DNA of 64,000 bases from Novosphingobium sp. SG751A (GCF_013149295.1 NZ_JABGCB010000022.1:1-64000), one strand, 5' to 3'; positions 25,606 through 34,888 are shown, counted from the first letter of the stretch. Made by a program: numbers and translations. Notes: generated by a model not told the origin, from the letters alone.

Positions 25606-28269
25606 TCAAAGCGGAAGATCGGCGGATTTGGCCACATCGAATTCGCCCGTAACGCCGGGCAGGCCGCTGTCGGGCTGGCCGCCGCCAAGGGTGAGCTGGT
25701 AATGCCCGGCAAGCACCTGACGCCGCCCATCGGCCGTCACCGCCGACAGATCGCGGGGCGAGAGGTCCAGCGTAATCTGGCGGCTTTCACCGGCTTTGAG
25801 CGAAACGCGCTGGAACCCGCGCAGGGCGATACGCGGCGCGCCGGGCAATTGCGGAACCTTGAGATAAAGCTGCACCACCTCGTCGCCATCGCGCGCGCCG
25901 GCGTTGCGCACCTGCGCGGTTACGCGGATGCCCTTGGCGGCCTCGCCATCCACCGGCGCGATCTGCGGCGCGGAATAGGCAAAGCTGGTGTAGCTGAGCC
26001 CATAGCCGAAGCCATAGACCGGGGTGCCCGTGAAATAGCGATAGGTGCGGCCCTGCATCGAATAATCGTCAAAGGGCGGCAGATCCTTGACATCGCGATA
26101 GAAGGTCAAAGGCAGACGCCCCGCCGGATTGGCCGCGCCCGACAGCACATCGGCCACCGCCAAGCCGCCCGACTGGCCCGGATACCATGCCTCCAGAATG
26201 GCATTGGCATTGTCCTTGGCCCAGCCCAGATTGATCGGACTGCCGTTCATCGTCACCACGGCCAACGGTTTGCCCGAAGCCTTTGCCCTGGCCAGCAATT
26301 CGCGCTGATCGGCGGGCAGTTCGAGCGAGGTCTTGTCGCCCCCGTCAAAGCCCTCGATCTTGATCGGCATTTCCTCGCCTTCCAGCTCGGCGGTCAGCCC
26401 GACCACGGCCAGCACGACATCGGCATCCTTCACTGCGCGGGCCATGTCGCCATAGGTGTCATGCGAAATCCGCTTCCAGAACATGCCGGGCGAGGCCGCG
26501 CCGCCGCCCTCCATGTCGAAATGCATCTTGTAGCGCTGACCCTTTTTCAGATCGACATCGACAAATTCGGGCCGCTCGCCCCACAGCGAGTAGCGGTCGG
26601 ATTTGACCGTCAGCTTGCCGTCAATCTCGATGGCACCCTTCACCGCCGTGACGGCAAGACGATAAGTGCCGGTTTCGGGCGCCACGAAATAGCCGTCCCA
26701 TACAACCTTATAGGCGTCGGCCACCTGCTTCAGTTCCGAAGCCTTGGTCAACAGGTTAGTCTCGGTGCGGGTCACCACGGGCTTGGCGGCGAATTTACGC
26801 TCGCCGCGCTGGGCGTTGGGGTCGATCGCGTTGTAATAGGCCGCGCGCAGGCCCGGCTTGCCATCGGGCGTGACGAAATGGCCATCAGGCACCAGATCGC
26901 CATCGGTGATCGAGGACGAGAAAGGCACATGGACAATCGTCGCCTTGGGGAAAGCACGGTGCAGGCCGTCGAGCACCGAGACCGGCGGGGCGCTGGCCGC
27001 CGAGGAATAATTGCCGCGCAGCACACGCGTGGCATCGGCCAGCGGGCCCACCACGACAATCTTCGAGTTGGGCCGCAGCGGCAGCAATCCGTCATTCTTG
27101 AGCAGCACCATGCTCTGCGTCGCGGTTTTCAGCGCCAGCGCGCCATTCTGCGGCGTGCCGATGGCGCTGACCGGCACCATCGAGAGCTGACGCGCGGCAA
27201 GGCCCGGCAGGTCCCCATTGCGATAGCGGGCCGAGAACAGGCGGACCAGCGCGCGGTCAAGATCGGCGTCGGTCAGCAAGCCCCGTTTGAGCGCAGCCAT
27301 ATAACGCTCGCCCAGCCCCTTGGCCTCGCCGATCGTGCCGGTGTGGCATTCATTGTCGACGCCCGTGCGGAAAGCCGCCGCCACGCCCGCGGCCGGATCG
27401 GTGGCATATTTGTGATGATCGGCGATATCGACCACCGCATCGCAATCCGACACGACATAGCCGTTAAAGCCCCATGCCCCGCGCAGATGATCCTTCAACA
27501 GATCATTGCTGGCGCAGGCAGGCTGGCCGTCGATACGGTTATAGGCGCACATGATCGAGCCAGCGTGCCCCTCGACAATCGCGGCGCGGAAGGCGGGCAG
27601 ATAGGTGTCCTCGAGATCATGGCGCGAGACAAAGACATTGGCCGCATGGCGCGTCGATTCCGGACCGGAATGAACGGCAAAATGCTTGGGCGTGGCCACC
27701 ACATCGGGCAGATCGGGATTGTCGCCCTGCATGCCCGTCACAAAGGCGACGCCCATATGCGCGGTCAGGAAAGGGTCCTCGCCATAGGTCTCCTGTCCCC
27801 GGCCCCAGCGCGGATCGCGATAGATGTTGATGTTGGGCGACCAGGTATCCAGCCCGGTGCCGATCTTGCCCAGATGGCCGGTTTCGCGGCCCAGCGTGTG
27901 GAGCGCGCGGACCTCGACGCTGATCGTGCGCGCCACATCATGGATGAGCGGCGCGTTGAACGTGGCGGCAAGACCTACGGGCTCGGGAAAATTGGTGGTG
28001 GGCACCGCGCCGATCGCGCCATGCAGGCTTTCCGTCCACCAGTTATAGGCCGGGATATTCAGACGCGGGATCGCCGGGGCCACATTGACCAGTTGCGCCA
28101 CCTTTTCCTCGGTGGTCAGCTTGCCCACCAGATCGGCGGCCATCTTGTCGGCCTGCGCCACCGGGCTCGCGCTTTGGGCCAAAGACGTCTGCGGCAGGGC
28201 CAGCAGCAGGGCGGCGGCAAGAGTGGCGCGCGAAACGGGCACGCGCGAAGCATTCAGAAAATGGGACAC
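25606..28269 (-). CDS. GH3 beta-xylosidase/glucosidase with PA14 insert, exported
   Basis: 887 aa with a signal peptide (LAAALLLALPQTSLAQ). The TIM barrel (about 35-370) contains the nucleophile D275 in YVVSDCDAV and the substrate-contact ATPKHFAVHSGPE. The alpha/beta domain (about 380-760) is interrupted by a PA14-like module (about 450-600, GLRAAYYNAID to GYFVAPETGTYRLAV), and a fibronectin-III-like domain closes the protein (PARGIRVTAQVRN-type strands, then RGFQRVSLKAGESRQI). NWWTESLHG at about residue 77 is typical of the xylosidase branch. It is the last gene after TonB receptor 2 and a halogenase-fold protein, probably co-transcribed. Periplasmic release of xylose is the likely role. 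Confidence 0.92.
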   Translation of the reverse strand: MSHFLNASRVPVSRATLAAALLLALPQTSLAQSASPVAQADKMAADLVGKLTTEEKVAQLVNVAPAIPRLNIPAYNWWTESLHGAIGAVPTTNFPEPVGLAATFNAPLIHDVARTISVEVRALHTLGRETGHLGKIGTGLDTWSPNINIYRDPRWGRGQETYGEDPFLTAHMGVAFVTGMQGDNPDLPDVVATPKHFAVHSGPESTRHAANVFVSRHDLEDTYLPAFRAAIVEGHAGSIMCAYNRIDGQPACASNDLLKDHLRGAWGFNGYVVSDCDAVVDIADHHKYATDPAAGVAAAFRTGVDNECHTGTIGEAKGLGERYMAALKRGLLTDADLDRALVRLFSARYRNGDLPGLAARQLSMVPVSAIGTPQNGALALKTATQSMVLLKNDGLLPLRPNSKIVVVGPLADATRVLRGNYSSAASAPPVSVLDGLHRAFPKATIVHVPFSSSITDGDLVPDGHFVTPDGKPGLRAAYYNAIDPNAQRGERKFAAKPVVTRTETNLLTKASELKQVADAYKVVWDGYFVAPETGTYRLAVTAVKGAIEIDGKLTVKSDRYSLWGERPEFVDVDLKKGQRYKMHFDMEGGGAASPGMFWKRISHDTYGDMARAVKDADVVLAVVGLTAELEGEEMPIKIEGFDGGDKTSLELPADQRELLARAKASGKPLAVVTMNGSPINLGWAKDNANAILEAWYPGQSGGLAVADVLSGAANPAGRLPLTFYRDVKDLPPFDDYSMQGRTYRYFTGTPVYGFGYGLSYTSFAYSAPQIAPVDGEAAKGIRVTAQVRNAGARDGDEVVQLYLKVPQLPGAPRIALRGFQRVSLKAGESRQITLDLSPRDLSAVTADGRRQVLAGHYQLTLGGGQPDSGLPGVTGEFDVAKSADLPL

Positions 28270-28301
28270 ACAATTCTCCCCTGAGGCATGATCGGATGGC
28301 G

Positions 28302-28320
28302 GGGCGCCGACATGGCGCCC
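28302..28320 (-). other. Intercistronic GC hairpin before GH3
   Basis: GGGCGCC (28302-28308) pairs with GGCGCCC (28314-28320) across a five-base loop between the halogenase-fold gene and GH3. It has no T-run, so it is more likely an RNA-processing or stability element than a terminator. Confidence 0.4.
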
Positions 28321-28326
28321 GGGCGA

Positions 28327-29871
28327 TCACACCGGCTGAAGTCCGTATTGGGCTATTTTTTCAATCAGATCGCGATGGCGCGGCAGGCGCGAAAGCAGCT
28401 TTTGCGTCATATCGCGGTTTTCGCGCAGCGCGCGCGCGGCCTCCTGCGCCTCGGGCCGCAGATGCTCGCGCTCGACCTCACTGCGGAAACCCATGCCATA
28501 GAGGACATATTGATAGGAGGCGGGCGGGAACACCTCGTCCACCCGGTCGAATTCGTCATGGAACCAAGGCGGCTGATAACGCCACAGGTGCAGCAGATCC
28601 TGCAACCGCTGCGGAATGCTGGCCGGGTCCATATTGTCGCGCCAAAAGGCGGTGTCGCGCCGCTGGCTCAGCACATAATGCAGTTTCAGGAAATCGATGA
28701 TCCGCCCCCAGCGGTAATGGGTCTTTTCATTGAACCGTTCGGCCACGATGTCCATCACCTCGCGGTTCACCGGCATCTGTTCGGCGATCAGCTTGGCCGA
28801 AAGCTCGATCAGCATGATGGCCGAAGCCTCAAGCGGTTCAAGAAAGCCCGCCGCCATGCCCACGGCCACGCAATTGCGTTTCCAGAACGTCTCGCGGTGG
28901 CCCGCGCGGATCCTGATCTTGCGCGCGGGCAGATCCTTGGCGCTCGGCCCGAGATAGGCGCGCAATTCGGCCTCGGCTTCATCATCGCTGATATGGCGGC
29001 TGGAAAAGACATGGCCCACCCCGCGCCGCGTGGGCAGGCCGATGTCCCAGATCCAGCCCGCCGACTGGGCGGTAGAAATCGTGTGGGTGGCAATCGGCGT
29101 ATCGGGCGCGGGATAGGGCACCTGCACCGCCAGCGCCGTGTCGCAGAACAGGATATGGCTGCAATCGCGAAAACCCACGCCCAGCGTGCGGTCGAGCAGC
29201 AGGCCATGCGTGCCGGTGCAGTCGATGAAAAGATCGCCCTCGATCTCGCCCGCCTGCATCGTCACGATGGATTTGATGTCGCCGTTTTCGTGCTGGATCA
29301 CATCATGCACATCGGCGGGCACATAGCGCACGCCGAGCTTTTCCGTACAATGGCGCTGCATGAAGGGGGCGAATTTGCCTGCGTCCAGATGATAGGCGTA
29401 ATTGGTCAGCGCCTCATATTCGGCGGTGCTGACGGTCTTGGGCGCCAGGCCTTGGTCGCACACCTGCCCCTGCGGGCAGACCGCATCGCAAAAGCTCTCA
29501 TTGCTCTCCGCGGCCAACCAATGCGGCACCAGATTCATCTGGCCAAAACGCTGGGGAAGGACGAGCGGGTGGTAATAGGCGTCATCCGGGGCGCCGGTGG
29601 TCCATTTGGCGAAAAGCGCGCCCTGTTTGAAGGCCGCATCGCATTCGCGGAAGAAGTCGGTTTCCGAAACACCGACCTTTTTCAGGGTCTGGCGCATGGT
29701 GGGCCATGTGCCCTCGCCCACACCGATGATCGGGACATCGGGCGATTCCACCAGCGTCACGGTGAAATCCTTGGGCATGCGCCCCTGATGCCGGGCGGCG
29801 ATAATCGCGGCGGTCAGCCAACCGGCCGTGCCGCCGCCCACGATCACCACATTGCGCACCGCGTGAACCAT
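28327..29871 (-). CDS. Tryptophan-halogenase-fold flavoprotein, role unknown
   Basis: 514 aa FAD-binding protein of the PrnA-like superfamily: VGGGTAGWL (12-20) binds FAD, GVGEGTWP (50-57) is the second flavin motif, and FLEPLEAS keeps the glutamate equivalent to PrnA E346. By my alignment the catalytic lysine (K79 in PrnA) is replaced by Q61 in TMRQT, and the WxWxIP signature reads WIWDIG (W273-G278). Real halogenation is therefore doubtful. Such proteins recur beside TonB receptors, SapC and cupin_8 proteins in sphingomonads, caulobacters and xanthomonads, where their function is unsettled. GGAGCAGGGGA supports this ATG. It lies between TonB receptor 2 and GH3 on the same strand. Confidence 0.85.
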   Translation of the reverse strand: MVHAVRNVVIVGGGTAGWLTAAIIAARHQGRMPKDFTVTLVESPDVPIIGVGEGTWPTMRQTLKKVGVSETDFFRECDAAFKQGALFAKWTTGAPDDAYYHPLVLPQRFGQMNLVPHWLAAESNESFCDAVCPQGQVCDQGLAPKTVSTAEYEALTNYAYHLDAGKFAPFMQRHCTEKLGVRYVPADVHDVIQHENGDIKSIVTMQAGEIEGDLFIDCTGTHGLLLDRTLGVGFRDCSHILFCDTALAVQVPYPAPDTPIATHTISTAQSAGWIWDIGLPTRRGVGHVFSSRHISDDEAEAELRAYLGPSAKDLPARKIRIRAGHRETFWKRNCVAVGMAAGFLEPLEASAIMLIELSAKLIAEQMPVNREVMDIVAERFNEKTHYRWGRIIDFLKLHYVLSQRRDTAFWRDNMDPASIPQRLQDLLHLWRYQPPWFHDEFDRVDEVFPPASYQYVLYGMGFRSEVEREHLRPEAQEAARALRENRDMTQKLLSRLPRHRDLIEKIAQYGLQPV

Positions 29872-29900
29872 TCCCCTGCTCCGATGCTTGTTATGATGGC

Positions 29901-29929
29901 GGGCGGCGCCGAAAATCCCGGCGCCGCCC
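29901..29929 (-). other. Strong intercistronic hairpin after TonB receptor 2
   Basis: GGGCGGCGCCG (29901-29911) and CGGCGCCGCCC (29919-29929) form a perfect 11-pair all-GC stem with a seven-base loop, starting 15 bases past the receptor stop. No T-run follows on the minus strand. It could protect the receptor transcript from 3' decay and lower expression of the downstream genes. Confidence 0.55.
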
Positions 29930-29944
29930 TTGCCTTATGTCCGA

Positions 29945-32809
29945 TTAATAGTGGAAGCGGGCGCCGAAAACAAACCGGCGACCATAGGACCACGTATCAA
30001 GCGGCTGGTTCGACCAGCGGCCATAGGTGCTGTAGGTCGAATTGTTGAGGTTGGTGCCCTCGACAAAGACCGTCACCTGTTTGGTGATGTCATAGCTGGC
30101 GCTGGCATCGACCTGGACCTGTTGGTTCACATTGACCGGTTCGGCGCCAAAGGTGCCGCCCTGCGTCTGGCCCAGCGTCAGGAGATAGCTGTCGCGCCAA
30201 TTGACAGCCACACGGGCCTGAATGCCGTGCTTGTCATAGAAACCGACAAAGTTGGCCGAATTGGCAAGGCCGGTGATCGCAAAGGCCGCACCCGAAATGT
30301 CGGATGTGTCGAAATTGCGATTGGTCTTGACCAGCGTGGCATTGGCGTTGAAGCCGAAGCCGCTATCGCCGAACACGTGCTGCAACGCGATTTCCACGCC
30401 CTTGACCACGCCGTCCGGCCCATTGATCTTGCCGTTGACCTGGAACTGGGCAACCTGCCCGGTGAAGGGATCGGTCACGCCGTTGATCGACTGGGTGCTG
30501 ACCCCGCCCACGATGAAGTTCGAGATATACTTCAGGAAGCCGTTGACCGCGAAATACGAGTTCTTCTTGTAGTAATACTCGGCCGCAACGTCAAAATTAT
30601 CCGACAGGTAGGGCTTCAGGCTGGCATTGCCGCCCGATGCGGCAAGGCTGCCCTTGCGCATCGTGCCCAGCGTGATGTTCGGCTTGAGATAGCTGAGCGC
30701 AGGGCGCGTGAGCGTGCGCGAGGCATCGGCGCGCAGCGTCAGCTTGGAGGTCACCTCCAGCTTGGCATCGAAACTGGGCAGCAGATAGTTGTAGTTGGTG
30801 GTCTTGATGATCGCCTGCTGCGGCGTGTACGAACCCACCGTGATCAGCGTCGGGTCGGTCGTCACGGTGATCAGGTTGGCCGGCAGCGTGCCGATGGCCG
30901 AAGCCTCAAGATGGGTGAATTCATCGCGCAGGCCCGCCGAGAAGTGGAACGGCATCCCGGCCAGTTCGGCATCCATCGCCACCTTGAACCAACCGGCCCA
31001 CGTCTGTTCCTTCACGCCCAGCACCGTGCTGGGATCAAAGGCGGGCGCCGTGCCCACACCCGTGGGATCAAGCAGCTTGTAGACCGCATAGGGGTCATAC
31101 TTAATGAGCGCGGGCGCCACATTGCCCGAATAGCCCGGAATGAAGCCCGAAGTGTTGATCAGCCCCTGATAGATGCCGGCAGGCAGCGGCGCGATCGAAC
31201 CGGTGCGGCCCGAGGGCGCGCCATAACCGGCATAGCGGGCGAAAGTGCCGTTGACGAAGGTGTTCTGGCTTTCCTGATGGAACTTGTCCTCCGAATAGCG
31301 GACGCCGAAATCAATCTTCAGATTGTCCTGCTGCCACCTGCCCCCGGCTTTGAACTGCTTGACCAGATCGGTGTAATAGTTCGCGCCCCGCACGATCACG
31401 TGGTTGCCGATCAGGGCCTGATTGGTGAAGGCCGCCGCATTGCCGGCCGGGCCCACATCATGGATGCTGGGCAGGTAATTGGCGCTGCTGCCCAGCATGG
31501 TCGCGCCGGTGTTGGCGCCCAGAATGGTCGAATAGCGGGTGCAGACACCATTGGTGCAGGGCGTGGACACGAAGGAGCCGTTCGGATCGACATTGCTGCC
31601 GCCATAGCCGATGTCCATATTGTCATTATAGCCGTTGTTGCCCGGATTCAGCACCGAGCGCGACAGGGCGGCGTCAAAGTCGAATTTCAGATTGTCGGTC
31701 GCTTCCCACTTCAGGTTGGCGCCCACCATGTTGGTCTGGTTGATCGTGCGCTGAATGCCCGCGTTGAAGTCCATCGGCGTGCCGAACTGGTTGAAGTCGG
31801 TGACGGTGCCGTTGGAATCGAACTTCACATTACGCAGGTCGTCGCCGTTGAACCAAGCGCCATAGCCATAGCTTTGCGAATGGATGACCTGGCGGCTGAA
31901 ATTGTCGTCGATGGTCAGCAGCAGCTTGTCATTGGCCTGCCACTGGAAGGCGATGCGGCCATCGATGCGCTCGTCCTGCGTGGAGACCTGATTGGCGCCG
32001 ATCTGCTGGGGAAACCAGCCCACCTTGTTCCAGTTGGCCGCATTGGAAAGCTGGGCATCGGTGCAGGCCGCATTGACCTGACAGGTGTTGAACTGCTTGC
32101 CAATCCAGCCGGGGATGAAGACCTGATTGGATGTAGTATCGGCGCGGCGATAGGCCACATAGCCGAGCAGACCCACCTTATCATCGGCAAACGTATTGCT
32201 CAGCAACAGCCCGCCCGAAGGCACCACCTTGCCATTGCGGTCCTGCACCGAGCCGGAGGCCTTGGCCGCCATCTGGAAACCGGTGCGGTCAAACGGCTTG
32301 GGCAGGCTGACGTCCAGCGTCGCGCCGATGGCGCTCGATCCCAGCGTCACGTCGGGCGTCTTGTAAACGCTCATCCGGCTGACGAAATCGGAACCGATCG
32401 TGGTGAAATCCACCCCGCGATTACCCGAAGCGGTCGACAGGTGGCGGCCATCGAACTGGGTATCGTTAAAATCGCCGCCAAAGCCGCGAACGGTCACGCC
32501 ATTGGCCTCGCCGCGCTGGCCCGAACGCTGGATCGAGATGCCCGGCAGGCGCTGGAGCGAGTCGGCCACGTTCGAATCGGGGAATTTACCGATATCTTCG
32601 GCCGAAATCGCATCCACCACGCCCGATGCGGCGCGTTTGATATCCATATTGCGCTGAAGCGAGCCGCGAATACCGGTAACGATAATTTCGGGATCCGACG
32701 CATTGGGCGCCGCATTGGGCTCGGCCGCATAGGCCGGCCCGGCCATGGCAACCGCCAGCGCACCCATGCCGCCGGCGATCAACCACTTTGAAACTAATGT
32801 TTTTGCCAT
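29945..32809 (-). CDS. TonB-dependent receptor 2 (carbohydrate type)
   Basis: Outer-membrane transporter of 954 aa. A signal peptide (MGALAVAMAGPAYA) is followed by PEIIVTGIRGSL at 40-51 and a plug domain with the pattern FPDSNVADSLQRLPGISIQRSGQRG-like (ADSLQRLPGISIQR) and VTVRGFGGDFNDTQ. This is typical of the long receptors that import maltose-, chitin- or xylan-type oligosaccharides in Caulobacter and Xanthomonas. The barrel ends in RFVFGARFHY. GGGGAGAGG directly before the ATG at 32809 decides the start, 52 codons into the longer open frame. Downstream on the same strand are the halogenase-fold protein and GH3; SapC and cupin_8 are divergent. A LacI-type operator is upstream. Confidence 0.93.
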   Translation of the reverse strand: MAKTLVSKWLIAGGMGALAVAMAGPAYAAEPNAAPNASDPEIIVTGIRGSLQRNMDIKRAASGVVDAISAEDIGKFPDSNVADSLQRLPGISIQRSGQRGEANGVTVRGFGGDFNDTQFDGRHLSTASGNRGVDFTTIGSDFVSRMSVYKTPDVTLGSSAIGATLDVSLPKPFDRTGFQMAAKASGSVQDRNGKVVPSGGLLLSNTFADDKVGLLGYVAYRRADTTSNQVFIPGWIGKQFNTCQVNAACTDAQLSNAANWNKVGWFPQQIGANQVSTQDERIDGRIAFQWQANDKLLLTIDDNFSRQVIHSQSYGYGAWFNGDDLRNVKFDSNGTVTDFNQFGTPMDFNAGIQRTINQTNMVGANLKWEATDNLKFDFDAALSRSVLNPGNNGYNDNMDIGYGGSNVDPNGSFVSTPCTNGVCTRYSTILGANTGATMLGSSANYLPSIHDVGPAGNAAAFTNQALIGNHVIVRGANYYTDLVKQFKAGGRWQQDNLKIDFGVRYSEDKFHQESQNTFVNGTFARYAGYGAPSGRTGSIAPLPAGIYQGLINTSGFIPGYSGNVAPALIKYDPYAVYKLLDPTGVGTAPAFDPSTVLGVKEQTWAGWFKVAMDAELAGMPFHFSAGLRDEFTHLEASAIGTLPANLITVTTDPTLITVGSYTPQQAIIKTTNYNYLLPSFDAKLEVTSKLTLRADASRTLTRPALSYLKPNITLGTMRKGSLAASGGNASLKPYLSDNFDVAAEYYYKKNSYFAVNGFLKYISNFIVGGVSTQSINGVTDPFTGQVAQFQVNGKINGPDGVVKGVEIALQHVFGDSGFGFNANATLVKTNRNFDTSDISGAAFAITGLANSANFVGFYDKHGIQARVAVNWRDSYLLTLGQTQGGTFGAEPVNVNQQVQVDASASYDITKQVTVFVEGTNLNNSTYSTYGRWSNQPLDTWSYGRRFVFGARFHY

Positions 32810-33015
32810 ATCCTCTCCCCTTGAAGTCTGTTCTGGCGGCTCCCCCGCCCCGGGGGCGATGACACCTGTGCATTTTCCCGCCGACCTTCTTGCCGGATTG
32901 TCTGCGGATTCCTGCTGAATCATGGACACAACCGTTCGACACGGCCTGCTTGCCTGACAATTCACTCTCCAGCCGGTGCTGTATCGTCACCTTGCACTCT
33001 GCCTCTAGCGAAGTT

Positions 33016-33029
33016 AGGTAGCGCTATCA
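33016..33029. promoter_or_regulatory. LacI-type operator, TonB receptor 2 / SapC
   Basis: AGGTAGCGCTATCA has two mismatches to TGATAGCGCTATCA, both at the outer left edge; the core TAGCGCTA is intact. It is the only strong site in this divergent region and could control both directions. Confidence 0.65.
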
Positions 33030-33037
33030 AGCCCAAT

Positions 33038-33048
33038 TAGTCTGGGTA
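33038..33048. promoter_or_regulatory. Half-site of the GntR/FCD-like motif
   Basis: TAGTCTGGGTA has a perfect left arm (TAGTC-T-G) and a partly matching right arm. It begins nine bases after the LacI-type operator. Confidence 0.35.
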
Positions 33049-33179
33049 ATCATCGAGTGCAGATGGTGTTGCGAATTACACACACATAAAGCGAGCAAAA
33101 TGGGCATAAATGCAAAGTCTGCTTGCCCGATTGCACCGCTTTCCCGCATAGTTAGCGTAAACGAAGGGAGAGGAAATTG

Positions 33180-33863
33180 GTGGAAAAACTTGAAGCGCTC
33201 AACAGCGTGACCCATCACGATCTGCGTATTCATCCAATGACAGGAACCCATCCCCATTTTGTCCAGATTACGCTGATTGAAACAGAAAAAGCGGCTTCAT
33301 GCTGTCCGCTCTTCTTTGCCAAAAGCCCCGAAACGGGCCGGTTCGGACTGGGCGCCCTTTTCGGCTTTGCCGCAGGAGAAGTGCTGGTTGAAGGCGCCAA
33401 TGAAGCCAATGCCGCGTTTTTGCCCTGCAATATCCAGCGTCAGGGGTTTTTTGCCGATGGTGCTGATATTGTGGTGGATTTGGCCGATCCCCGCTTTGCC
33501 CCGGGCGGTACGATCCCGCTGTTCAACGCCGATGGCAACCCCAGCGACGAGATGCGCCTGATCCAGCGCGCGGTGGGCGTGATGGTGCAGCATACCCCAC
33601 AAACACAAGCATTTATCGAGGAAATGCTGCGGCTGCGCGTCATCGAGCCGGTCGATATCACGCTCAATTTCGACGATGGCGCCAAGGTGTCGCTTGAAGG
33701 GCTCTATACGATCAGCGGTGACGCGCTCAACGCACTGGCCGATGAAGATATCCTCGGACTATTCCGCAAGGGCTGGCTTCAGGCAGCCTTGACCATTCGC
33801 GGCTCGCTGCAACAGGTGGCCGTGCTGGCACGCCGTCGCAACGAACGACTGGCGGGCGCCTGA
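33180..33863 (+). CDS. SapC family protein
   Basis: About 227 aa, no signal peptide. It has the SapC-type layout: an N-terminal HPHFVQITLIETEKAASCCPLFFAKSP-like segment (PLFFAKSPETG), the middle FLPCNIQRQGFFADG, and a C-terminal helical part ending near the stretch FRKGWLQAALTIRGSLQQVA. The name comes from a Campylobacter S-layer locus, but homologues in sphingomonads and caulobacters occur with carbohydrate TonB receptors and halogenase-fold proteins, and their biochemical role is not established. The GTG at 33180, after AGAGGA, is the likely start; a TTG three bases earlier is also possible. Two bases separate its stop from the next gene, so they form an operon. Confidence 0.82.
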   Translation: MEKLEALNSVTHHDLRIHPMTGTHPHFVQITLIETEKAASCCPLFFAKSPETGRFGLGALFGFAAGEVLVEGANEANAAFLPCNIQRQGFFADGADIVVDLADPRFAPGGTIPLFNADGNPSDEMRLIQRAVGVMVQHTPQTQAFIEEMLRLRVIEPVDITLNFDDGAKVSLEGLYTISGDALNALADEDILGLFRKGWLQAALTIRGSLQQVAVLARRRNERLAGA

Positions 33864-33865
33864 CC

Positions 33866-34888
33866 ATGACGGCGCGGTTGCGCGAATGGGCCGCCGAGGA
33901 CCCCGCCTTGTCCGACCCCGCGCGGTTTCGCGAGACCGTGGCGATGGCCGGAGAGCCGGTGGTGATTCGCGGCTATGCTCAGGACTGGCCGTTGCAGCGC
34001 GCGGCCCGGATTTCCGACCTTGCCGCCTGCGACTATCTGCGCCGCCATGACAGCGGAAAGCGGCCGCAGGTGATGCTGGGCGATCCGGCCATCGAAGGGC
34101 GCTATTTCTATCGCGACGGCCTCGACGGGTTCAATTTCGAGCGAATCGAGATGGGCATCGGCGAAGCCTTGCAGCGCATGCTGGACTGCGCGGCCGACCC
34201 GGCCCTGCCCTCGGCCTATCTGGGATCGCTGGTGGCCCCGGCCTATTTGCCCGGCATAATCGCCCAGCATCAGCCCGCTCTGGTGCCGCAAGGCGTGGCC
34301 ATGCGGCTTTGGATCGGCAATGCCTCGCATGTGGCATGCCATTATGATGGCTACGAAAATTTTGCCTGTGTGCTGGCTGGGCGGCGGAGTTTCACGCTTT
34401 ATCCGCCCGATGCGATCGGCGATCTTTATGTCGGCCCGATTGATTTCACGCTGGCGGGCCAACCAGTCAGCATGGCGGCCGGCGATCGCGATCACCCCGA
34501 ACGCTATCCCCGCTTTGCCCGCGCCGAGTCGCGCAAACTGGTGGTGGATCTGGAACCGGGCGACGCGCTCTATCTGCCCAAATTATGGTGGCATCAGGTC
34601 GAGGCCACCGCGCCTTTCAACATCATGGCCAACTTCTGGTGGGACGCCTTTGCCATAGGGCCGGATGCGCCGATGCTGGCCATGCTGTTTGCCATGATCA
34701 CGCTGGGCGAAAGGCCGCAGGCGGACCGGGAGGCCTTTCGCGCTTATTTCGACCATTTCGTGTTTCGGCCCGACGGGCATCCGCTGGCCCATTTGGCGGA
34801 GGAAAAGCGGGGCGTGCTGCGCGATCTGGCCGGGGGCGGCTATGGCCAGATTCGGGCGATGATCATGCGCGCCCTGCGCGGGCAATAA
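33866..34888 (+). CDS. Cupin_8 / JmjC-like oxygenase-fold protein
   Basis: 340 aa, cytoplasmic. The cupin core contains HVACHYDGYENFACVLAG (HxD-like metal site: H-Y-D) and, about 90 residues later, ALYLPKLWWHQVEA with the third histidine. RSFTLYPPD is the strand typical of factor-inhibiting-HIF-like cupins, and FNIMANFWWD closes the core. This is the layout of Fe(II)/2-oxoglutarate hydroxylases of the cupin_8 group. Together with SapC and the halogenase-fold protein it is the third member of a set repeatedly found with TonB receptors. Possible hydroxylation of a protein or sugar-linked substrate is inference. The start is set by the two-base gap after SapC. Confidence 0.82.
   Translation: MTARLREWAAEDPALSDPARFRETVAMAGEPVVIRGYAQDWPLQRAARISDLAACDYLRRHDSGKRPQVMLGDPAIEGRYFYRDGLDGFNFERIEMGIGEALQRMLDCAADPALPSAYLGSLVAPAYLPGIIAQHQPALVPQGVAMRLWIGNASHVACHYDGYENFACVLAGRRSFTLYPPDAIGDLYVGPIDFTLAGQPVSMAAGDRDHPERYPRFARAESRKLVVDLEPGDALYLPKLWWHQVEATAPFNIMANFWWDAFAIGPDAPMLAMLFAMITLGERPQADREAFRAYFDHFVFRPDGHPLAHLAEEKRGVLRDLAGGGYGQIRAMIMRALRGQ

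Larger units (their letters stand above)
32810..33179. promoter_or_regulatory. Divergent promoter region, TonB receptor 2 / SapC
   Basis: 370 bases without a convincing gene. The right half is comparatively AT-rich and holds the LacI-type operator and, nine bases further on, a FadR-like half-site. The receptor-proximal half (32810-32990) is GC-rich and would be a long 5' leader for the receptor mRNA. I see no riboswitch or clear -35/-10 pair. Confidence 0.6.

Noticed and set aside
28327..29871. A halogenated natural-product biosynthetic cluster
   Set aside because: The halogenase-fold gene has no biosynthetic neighbours, appears to lack the catalytic lysine, and lies in a known type of TonB-receptor module.
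25702..32791. Long plus-strand frames opposite GH3, the halogenase-fold gene and TonB receptor 2
   Set aside because: All are shadows of complete minus-strand genes that have signal peptides, motifs and ribosome sites.
33150..33163. A second LacI-type operator before SapC (AGTTAGCGTAAACG)
   Set aside because: It has about six mismatches to the consensus; only the TAGCG half is shared.
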